Below, piece by piece: positions 58,794 through 64,000 of a stretch of DNA of 64,000 nt. Made by a program: the position numbers and the translations under genes. The notes beneath the pieces are model-generated. The model was not told where the DNA came from, searched no databases, and saw nothing but the letters and a program-made list of their open reading frames with translations. The first letter of the stretch is position 1; the number at the start of each line of letters is the position of its first letter. The stretch covers positions 1,736,001-1,800,000 of the forward strand of contig NZ_CP061718.1 in the NCBI RefSeq assembly GCF_014764365.1, in the 5' to 3' direction. Origin of the DNA: Roseococcus microcysteis (GTDB lineage: Bacteria; Pseudomonadota; Alphaproteobacteria; Acetobacterales; Acetobacteraceae).

Positions 58794-59783
58794 CTACTCG
58801 GCCGCCCGCAGGAAGGGGCGCGGCCGCAGGCGGCGCAGCAGCCCCGCGCCCAGTTCGGCATCCGCCGCGGTGAAGAGGTCCAGCAGCCGGCGCGTGGTCG
58901 CCTCCGGCAGGCCGTGCAGGGCGGCGGCCAGGCGGTCCATCAGCCTTGCGCGTTCGGCGCCCTCCAGCCCGCGGTAGAAGGCGCCGGCGGGCGGCTCCCC
59001 CGCGCCGGGCCGCCGTGGCGCGCGCGGTGCCAGGGCCATGCCGGGCAAGGCAGGCCGGGCGGCCAGGCGGGGCGCGATGTCCAGCCGCCCCTCCAGCGCG
59101 ACGATTCCCACCTCGATCAGCGGCCAGCGCACGCTGGGCCAGAGGCGCGTCGCGTCGAAGGCGTCGAAGGGGGCCTCACGCGCCTCGGCCTCGGACATGA
59201 TCTGCACGCAGAGCCGCCAGCGCGCGGGCGCCTCGGGGGTCAAGGCGCCGAACAGGGCGCGCGGGTCCAGCCCCTCGGCGGGCCCTTCCCCCTGCAAGGG
59301 CACCAGGTGCAGCCGGCACCAGAGCTGGCGCCCGTCGCGCTCCAGCGCATAGGCCTCGGCACCGAAGAAGGGCGCGGCGCGCCAGGACCGCGGCCAGGCG
59401 GCATCGGCGAAGCCGTGCAGGATGGCGTGCAGCGTCGGCGGGTGGTGCGCGCAGAATTCCCACAGCGCCGCCGGGCCTTGGGTCACGGCCTCGCCCATGG
59501 CGGCGCGCTGGTCCGGGCGGCGCAGGAATTCCACCGGCAGGCGGCGCAGCGGCAATTCCCAGGGGCCATCCTCGGTGTGCAGCGTCAGCGTGAGTGGCGC
59601 CGGCGGGAACACCGCCTCCCCCTCGGCGGGCAGCCGCAGCCAGAGCGGGGTGGCCTTCCCCCGTTCCGCGAACAGCCGCGCGCGGGTGAGGCAGGTGATG
59701 TCGCCGGTCACGACCAACCGGCCCCGCGCGGCGGGTGCGGCGGGGCCGCGCCGGGGCATCGCCGGCAAGGGGCGCTGCGCCAT
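58794..59783 (-). CDS. Catalase-fold protein lacking heme and catalytic residues (probable pseudoenzyme)
   Basis: 329 residues with a strong ribosome site (AGGGAGG). Alignment by eye to monofunctional catalases is clear over residues 20-250. GRLVVTGDITCLTRARLF matches the catalase THDIT-YTRAKLF block, and TLHTEDGPWEL, GPAALWEFCAHHPPTLH, CVQIMSEAEAREAPFDAFD and RLWPSVRWPLIEVG all have counterparts. The C-terminal helical part (FYRGLEGAERARLMDRLAAA) is also catalase-like. The catalytic His region (VVHARG) is replaced by Pro/Ala sequence, the distal Asn segment (GNNTPIFF) reads LPLRRLPVEFL, and the segment carrying the heme-ligand Tyr is absent. It is therefore unlikely to bind heme in the usual way. 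oxyR lies about 0.8 kb away. Confidence 0.8.
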   Translation of the reverse strand: MAQRPLPAMPRRGPAAPAARGRLVVTGDITCLTRARLFAERGKATPLWLRLPAEGEAVFPPAPLTLTLHTEDGPWELPLRRLPVEFLRRPDQRAAMGEAVTQGPAALWEFCAHHPPTLHAILHGFADAAWPRSWRAAPFFGAEAYALERDGRQLWCRLHLVPLQGEGPAEGLDPRALFGALTPEAPARWRLCVQIMSEAEAREAPFDAFDATRLWPSVRWPLIEVGIVALEGRLDIAPRLAARPALPGMALAPRAPRRPGAGEPPAGAFYRGLEGAERARLMDRLAAALHGLPEATTRRLLDLFTAADAELGAGLLRRLRPRPFLRAAE

Positions 59784-59893
59784 GTCTCGTTCCTCCCTGG
59801 ACGGGTGTCGCGCCCCCGGAAGGGCACGCCCCGACCTTGTGATTGCAGGAAGGCTAGAACGGGCCGCCGACGGATTGCCAGCTTTCCGGTGGC

Positions 59894-60517
59894 TCAGCGC
59901 TGGGCGATCACATAGCCGCGCCGCGAGGGGTATTCATGGCCTTCCACCGGCGGGCGGGCCCGGCTCTCGACCAGGGTGAAGCCCGCCGCCCGCAGCGCCG
60001 CCTCCAATTCGCCGGGGGCGAAGAGGCGGAAGCCCAGCCCCACCTCCACGCCCCACATCCGCCCCGGCCGCAGCACGCCCTCGCCCAGATGGACCGCGGC
60101 GCGGAACTGCCCGCCTGGCCGCAGCGCGGCATGGCAGGCGGCGAGCGCGCGCGGCAGGTCCGAACCTTCCAGATGGATCAGCGAATACATGGCGAGCAGC
60201 CCAGCGAAGCGACCCGGCGCCGCGTCGAGCGCCCGCAGGTCCCCCACCTCGAAGCGCAGCCCGGGATGGGCGGCACGGGCGGCCTCCACCATGCCGGGCG
60301 AGAGGTCGAGGCCCAGCACCTCCGCGCCTTCTTCCGCCAAAAAGGCCGTGACGTGGCCTGGGCCGCAGCCCGCATCTCCCACCAGGCCGCGCCCGGCCAT
60401 GGCGCGGGCGAAACCCCGCAGCCATTCGCGGTCCATGGGCTTGTGCGCCAGTTCGCCCGAAACCTCGCGCCGGTAGGCGGAGGCGAGGGCGTCGTAGTCG
60501 CGTGCGACAGGGTCCAT
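59894..60517 (-). CDS. Class I SAM-dependent methyltransferase
   Basis: 207 residues. It has motif I VGDAGCGPGHVTAFLAEEGA, motif II LGLDLSPGMVEAAR, LRFEVGDLRALD, and a motif IV region FAGLLAMYSLIHLE. It belongs to the methyltransferase 11/25-type small-molecule group. The start at 60517 precedes MDPVARDYDALASAYRREV, the usual N-terminal helix. It is divergent from oxyR with 76 bases between starts, so OxyR could control it. Substrate unknown. Confidence 0.85.
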   Translation of the reverse strand: MDPVARDYDALASAYRREVSGELAHKPMDREWLRGFARAMAGRGLVGDAGCGPGHVTAFLAEEGAEVLGLDLSPGMVEAARAAHPGLRFEVGDLRALDAAPGRFAGLLAMYSLIHLEGSDLPRALAACHAALRPGGQFRAAVHLGEGVLRPGRMWGVEVGLGFRLFAPGELEAALRAAGFTLVESRARPPVEGHEYPSRRGYVIAQR

Positions 60518-60593
60518 GCGGCGCAGCCTGCCCCGGATACGCCCCGCGCGCACGCTTGACCGATGCTGCATCGCGGGATCATGGGTGGGGGAG

Positions 60594-61526
60594 ATGATCC
60601 TCCCTTCGCCACAGCAGCTTCGCTACCTGACCGCCTTGGCCGAGCACGGGCATTTCGGGCGCGCGGCGGCGGCCTGCGCGGTGACGCAATCCACGCTCTC
60701 CGCCGGGCTGCTGGCGCTGGAACGGCAGCTCGACGCCGCGCTGATCGAGCGCGGGGCCTCGAAGCGCCCCGTCTTCACGCCCACGGGGCTGGAGGTGGTG
60801 GCACGCGCCCGCGTGGCGCTGGCGGCACTCGAGGCGGTGGCGGAAAGCGCTTCGGCGGGGCGCGACCCGCTCTCCGGGCCACTGCGCCTGGGCGTGATCC
60901 CGACCATCGGCCCCTTCCTGCTGCCGCGGCTGATGCCCGCGCTGCGCGCCGCCTTCCCGCGCTTGAAGCTCTACCTGCGCGAGGACATGACCGAGCGGCT
61001 GATGGCCCAGCTCGACGCCGGCAAGCTCGACCTGTTGCTGCTCGCCCTGCCCTGCGACTGCGCGGCGGCGGAGGTGGAGCCCATCGGCCGCGACCCCTTC
61101 CTGCTGGCCCTGCCCCCCGGCCACCGGCTGGCCTCCCAGCCCGAGGTGCGGCTCTGCGCCCTGGCCGCCGAGACGGTGCTGCTGCTGGAGGATGGCCATT
61201 GCCTGCGCGCCCAGGCGCAGGAGGCCTGCGGCCTGCCGCGTGGCCTCAGCGCCCATGAGGGCTTCGCCGCCACCTCACTGCACACGCTGGTGCAGATGGT
61301 GGCCGGCGGCCTGGGCGTCACGCTGCTGCCGCGCCTGGCCGCGGAGGGCGGCGTGCTGGCGGGCACGGAGCTGGTGCTGCGCCCCTTGGTGGCGGATGCG
61401 GCGGGCGAGGCCGTGCCGGCCCGCACCCTCGCCCTGGCCTGGCGGCCGCGCAGCCCCCGCGCGGGCGCCTTCCGCGACCTGGCGCGGGCCATCGCGCAGC
61501 GGCTGGAACCGGCCGCCGGCGTCTGA
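60594..61526 (+). CDS. oxyR: Hydrogen-peroxide sensor regulator OxyR (LysR family)
   Basis: 310 residues. The N-terminal LysR winged helix (LRYLTALAEHGHFGRAAAAC and VTQSTLSAGLLALERQL) is followed by a substrate-binding-like sensor domain. The redox pair is present: Cys203 and Cys212 in LLEDGHCLRAQAQEAC, at the same eight-residue spacing as Cys199/Cys208 of E. coli OxyR. TSLHTLVQMVAGGLGVTLLP also matches OxyR. The start at 60594 follows GGGGGAG. No true katG, katA or ahpC is in the window; the nearest possible partner is the degenerate catalase-like gene. Confidence 0.92.
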   Translation: MILPSPQQLRYLTALAEHGHFGRAAAACAVTQSTLSAGLLALERQLDAALIERGASKRPVFTPTGLEVVARARVALAALEAVAESASAGRDPLSGPLRLGVIPTIGPFLLPRLMPALRAAFPRLKLYLREDMTERLMAQLDAGKLDLLLLALPCDCAAAEVEPIGRDPFLLALPPGHRLASQPEVRLCALAAETVLLLEDGHCLRAQAQEACGLPRGLSAHEGFAATSLHTLVQMVAGGLGVTLLPRLAAEGGVLAGTELVLRPLVADAAGEAVPARTLALAWRPRSPRAGAFRDLARAIAQRLEPAAGV

Positions 61527-61546
61527 TCCGCGAAGGCGGGAGCGCC

Positions 61547-61568
61547 GGAGCGCTGAATCCATCGCTCC
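61547..61568. terminator. Weak hairpin between convergent oxyR and yjbH
   Basis: GGAGCG (61547-61552) pairs with CGCTCC (61563-61568) around a 10-base loop, 20 bases after the oxyR stop. No U-run follows, so an intrinsic terminator is only tentative. Confidence 0.3.
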
Positions 61569-61571
61569 AGA

Positions 61572-63833
61572 TCACCTGCCGAACCCCACATAGCCCGCCC
61601 GCAACGCCGCCGCCCGCCCGTCGCGCGTCACGCCCCACAGCCCATTGTCCACCGACAGGCGCTGCCCGCCATCGCGCTGCACGGGGCGGATGTTGAGGTT
61701 GGCGCGGGAGCGGGTTTCCAGCCCCAGGAAGTCGAAGGGCACGCGCACATAGATGCCCTTGTCGAAGCTGCCCTCGCCGAAGTCGCGGAAGCGGACATTG
61801 GTGAGGGTGGCGAAGCCGCCCACCTCGATGCCGCTGTCGAAGCGCCGGCCGAGCTCGATGGTCCCGCCCCAGTCGCCCGCAAGATACCGCCCGGCCCGCA
61901 GCACGCCATAGAGGTTGTGCCAGGGCAGGTCCGCGTAGAGCGACACATGGCCGGTGGTGACGCTGTAGCCCAGCGTGTCGAAGAGCTGGCGGTAGCCGCG
62001 CTGGGCGACGTGTGCGACCTCCAGACCCACGGCCCAGGGGCGGTCCTGCGGGCGCCACAGGATTTCGGCCGAGATGCCGGCGAACATCGGTTCCAGATAC
62101 CCGCCCGTGACGCGCGCGAAGACATCCGGCGCCGGGTTCCACAGCCGCTCCAGATACAGCGCCGGGATGGTGGTGGACCCTGCCCTGGCATAGCGCGCGA
62201 AGTCGCTGCGGACACGGGGCAGGACGGAATCGCTGGGCAGCCCACCGCCGAGATTGCCCGCGATGCGCTGCTCCACCGCGCCGGCCAGGCCCATGTTCCA
62301 GCCGAGCCCGATGCGCCCGCCCGCCGCGATGCCCGCCTGCCAGCGCACCGAGGTCTGCGGGTCACCCACCTGCAGGTTCAGGCGTGGCTCGATGCCCCAG
62401 CTGAAGCGCGGCGTGGCGGCGCGTGCCTCGCCCGGGCGGTGCTCCGCGGTGGCGGGCAGCAGGGTGGTGAGGGCGTAGATCTCCTCCGCGCTGCCCTGGT
62501 GTCGGCCCAGCGCCTCGAAGCCCGTCCGCAGCGTGACCAGGCGGGCGGTGACGGCGCCTTCATGCTCGAACACCAGGCGCAGGCGCTCGATTTCGGGCGG
62601 GAGGTGCGGCTGGGCGGCGCGGACCACGCGGGCGGTGGATTGCGCGAGGGTGCGGAAGGGGCCGCCCGCGACATGGATGCGCGCCTCCGCGCCCTCGAGG
62701 TCCAAGGCGAGCGGCGTGAAGCCCGCGGCACGCAGGGCGGGAAAGAGGCGCGCCGCCACCGCCGCGTTGCGCGGGCTGCCACCCGCGAGCCCCGCGCGCG
62801 CGCCGCCACCCACGCCGCCCGCCAGCGCAGCCATCAGCCGCACGGCGGGGGTGCCGGGGCGCGCAGCGACGGGCGGGGCGATGCTTTCCGCCACCGGCTC
62901 CGGCCGCGCCAGCATCGGCGGCGGGGGGCGGCGCGGCAGGTCGGGCGGGTCGTCGGGGTGCAGGCGCAGCGAGGCGCGCACCAGCAGGTCCGTGCCGTGC
63001 AGGAAGGAGAGGCCGAGGTCCAGATGCCGGTTGGGCTGCCATTGCAGCCCGGCATTGATGCGCGAGGCCGCATCCCCCCGCGCGTTGCGGCGCGGGCCCG
63101 GGAAACCGCCGCGCTCATCGCGCAGGGAGTCGGCGGAGTATTCGATCTTGGCGCGCAGCCCCTCGATCTCGCCCCAGGGGGTGGTGATGGGCGGGATGGA
63201 GTATTCCAGCCCCGCGAAGACCCCCACGCGCCCGCCCCGGAAGAAGGAATTGGCCGAGACGGTGCCGCCCGCCCCCACGCCGCGCGGGCGCGTGAGGAAG
63301 CGCGCGTCGAGCTGCCCCAGCGGGTTGGGGAAGTCCGCGCCCGTGGCGAGCCGCCCCCAGCCCAGCCCCACCGTCGCGTCCAAGCCCCAGAAGCGCTTGG
63401 AGGCCACGATGTATTCGCCCTGGTAGATGCCGGTGCCGATCAGGTCCTGCAGGCCGATGGCCAGCGCCGGCATCCATTCATCCTCTTCCCAGAGGCGCAG
63501 CTTCAGGTCGAAGGCGCGGTCATTGCTGGTGCCTCGGCCCAAGGTGGCGTTCAGGCGCTCGGTCAGGCGGAAGGTGGTCTCCAGATAGGGCAGCGCCTGG
63601 AAGTTCACCGTCCAGAAGGAGCGTTGGCGACGGATGGCGATGCCCGTCTCGATGGTGCCGTCCGGGCGGAAGCGGGCGTTCGGCATTTCCAGCAGGCCCA
63701 CGCGGCCGAAATTGGAGCCGGTGGGCTGGAAGCCGTCCTGGGCGAGGGCGGGCAGCGGAAGCAGCCCCACAACCAGAGCGGCCCCGACAACCCACCGGCC
63801 GCAAGGCGGCCGGCGCGCCCAGACCGCCCTCAT
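61572..63833 (-). CDS. YjbH-domain exopolysaccharide-associated outer-membrane protein
   Basis: 753 residues from the ATG at 63833. A signal peptide (VVGAALVVGLLPLPALAQ) leads into the YjbH/GfcD block (GSNFGRVGLLEMPNARFRPD and IYQGEYIVASKRFWGLDATV). Two beta-barrel-like regions flank a central linker (around 280-360) with Pro-rich stretches. The protein is presumed to be an outer-membrane beta-barrel used in extracellular polysaccharide production, as in the yjbEFGH and gfc operons. A longer start at 63914 overlaps the upstream stop, but it would begin inside a terminator hairpin and pass through a dispersed repeat, so 63833 is preferred. Confidence 0.85.
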   Translation of the reverse strand: MRAVWARRPPCGRWVVGAALVVGLLPLPALAQDGFQPTGSNFGRVGLLEMPNARFRPDGTIETGIAIRRQRSFWTVNFQALPYLETTFRLTERLNATLGRGTSNDRAFDLKLRLWEEDEWMPALAIGLQDLIGTGIYQGEYIVASKRFWGLDATVGLGWGRLATGADFPNPLGQLDARFLTRPRGVGAGGTVSANSFFRGGRVGVFAGLEYSIPPITTPWGEIEGLRAKIEYSADSLRDERGGFPGPRRNARGDAASRINAGLQWQPNRHLDLGLSFLHGTDLLVRASLRLHPDDPPDLPRRPPPPMLARPEPVAESIAPPVAARPGTPAVRLMAALAGGVGGGARAGLAGGSPRNAAVAARLFPALRAAGFTPLALDLEGAEARIHVAGGPFRTLAQSTARVVRAAQPHLPPEIERLRLVFEHEGAVTARLVTLRTGFEALGRHQGSAEEIYALTTLLPATAEHRPGEARAATPRFSWGIEPRLNLQVGDPQTSVRWQAGIAAGGRIGLGWNMGLAGAVEQRIAGNLGGGLPSDSVLPRVRSDFARYARAGSTTIPALYLERLWNPAPDVFARVTGGYLEPMFAGISAEILWRPQDRPWAVGLEVAHVAQRGYRQLFDTLGYSVTTGHVSLYADLPWHNLYGVLRAGRYLAGDWGGTIELGRRFDSGIEVGGFATLTNVRFRDFGEGSFDKGIYVRVPFDFLGLETRSRANLNIRPVQRDGGQRLSVDNGLWGVTRDGRAAALRAGYVGFGR

Positions 63834-63861
63834 GGCCTGGCGCGCCAGCGCGCGGCGCGCC

Positions 63862-63898
63862 GCCAAGCGCGCGGCGCGCGCGCCCGGCGCCTGAGGGC
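63862..63898 (+). repeat. 37-bp GC-rich dispersed repeat, copy 2
   Basis: Matches 34992-35028 with one difference. On the minus strand it lies between the terminator hairpin and the preferred yjbH start, and in the extended yjbH frame it reads PQAPGARAARLA. Confidence 0.8.
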
Positions 63899-63899
63899 G

Positions 63900-63934
63900 A
63901 AAAAAAGCTGTCATCTCCCCCGGGAGATGACAGC
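63900..63934 (-). terminator. Rho-independent terminator of the rightmost minus-strand gene
   Basis: On the minus strand GCTGTCATCTCCC (63922-63934) pairs perfectly with GGGAGATGACAGC (63907-63919), followed at once by seven T (63906-63900). This is the only classical intrinsic terminator seen in the window. The last codons and stop of the preceding gene form the stem. Confidence 0.85.
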
Positions 63935-64000
63935 CAGCGCCGCCGCCGAAATCGCCACCTGGCTCGCGAGCTGGGTGATATCTCGGAGAAAGCCCCAGCG
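63911..64000 (-). CDS. 3' end of a probable polysaccharide-export gene (partial)
   Basis: The reverse strand from the window edge is open for 29 residues (RWGFLRDITQLASQVAISAA then ALAVISRGR) and ends at TGA 63913-63911. Thirty codons are too few to assign a family. The position directly upstream of a yjbH-type gene suggests a Wza/SLBB export or related exopolysaccharide protein, as in yjb and gfc operons. The final codons and stop lie in the terminator stem. Confidence 0.4.
   Translation of the reverse strand, partial: RWGFLRDITQLASQVAISAAALAVISRGR

Noticed and set aside
63834-63914. Upstream ATG at 63914 as the start of YjbH
   Set aside because: It begins inside a terminator hairpin and runs through a dispersed repeat, giving an unusually long basic region before the signal peptide. 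Kept as a finding rather than the annotated start.

Overview
The window is very GC-rich DNA (about 70% by eye) and densely packed with genes on both strands. Many genes overlap by 1-4 bases or lie within 15 bases of each other. An alphaproteobacterium of the Rhodospirillales, most likely Acetobacteraceae (Roseomonas-like), fits best. The grounds are the rplY-pth-ychF block with a long Ala/Lys-tailed bL25, a DUF1674 protein, an Smr-XRE pair, three orphan Bug/TctC-type solute-binding proteins, DUF1194, DUF4334 and YjbH-type proteins, and hairpin-rich intergenic repeats. This placement is inference from gene content. I saw no rRNA, tRNA, CRISPR array, insertion sequence or prophage.

Layout. 1-2288: a ThDP-dependent enzyme cut by the left edge, and an orphan Bug protein. 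2440-3602: htpX carrying a one-base frameshift, divergent from a DUF1674 (SDHAF4-like) gene, followed by a roughly 200-bp multi-hairpin palindrome. 3828-8590: ychF, a small unknown gene, pth, rplY, an unusual chemoreceptor and a small membrane protein. 8709-13237: an HMG-CoA lyase/CoA-transferase pair, divergent from an AtzG-like/amidase/phosphorylase operon. 13204-28552: a six-gene operon glgE-treS/mak-glgB-glgX-treZ-treY. 28980-35393: a voltage-gated K+ channel, an omega-aminotransferase, a methyltransferase, lutB-lutC without lutA, Smr, a tiny ORF and an XRE regulator. 35420-44569: a seven-gene operon for a peptide-type ABC importer plus hydantoinase/oxoprolinase HyuAB. 44811-49940: a flavin-dependent monooxygenase, then a piuC/TonB-receptor iron-uptake unit with a Fur-like site and a small secreted protein. 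49968-56778: two more Bug proteins, a 3-hydroxyacyl-CoA dehydrogenase, 5-formyl-THF cyclo-ligase, a GXWXG/DUF4334 protein, a UbiB-like kinase and a YmdB-type phosphodiesterase. 56881-61526: an FkbM-like protein, a DUF1194 protein, a degenerate catalase-fold protein, a methyltransferase and OxyR. 61572-64000: a YjbH-family exopolysaccharide protein and the tail of a probable export gene.

How the genes work together. The large operon encodes a trehalose/alpha-glucan cycle. TreS turns trehalose into maltose, the fused maltokinase makes maltose-1-phosphate, GlgE polymerises it and GlgB branches the product. GlgX, TreY and TreZ return glucan to trehalose. No glgA, glgC or otsAB is present locally. 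The dpp-hyu operon couples uptake of a small amide or peptide to ring opening of a 5-oxoproline- or hydantoin-like compound.

The most unusual items are: (i) a catalase-fold protein that has lost the active-site His, the distal Asn and the heme-ligand Tyr segment; (ii) a GlgE with a roughly 480-residue N-terminal extension that looks like a dead amylase barrel; (iii) a short dispersed repeat that is read in frame at two gene ends; and (iv) a terminator hairpin that contains the stop codon of the rightmost gene.
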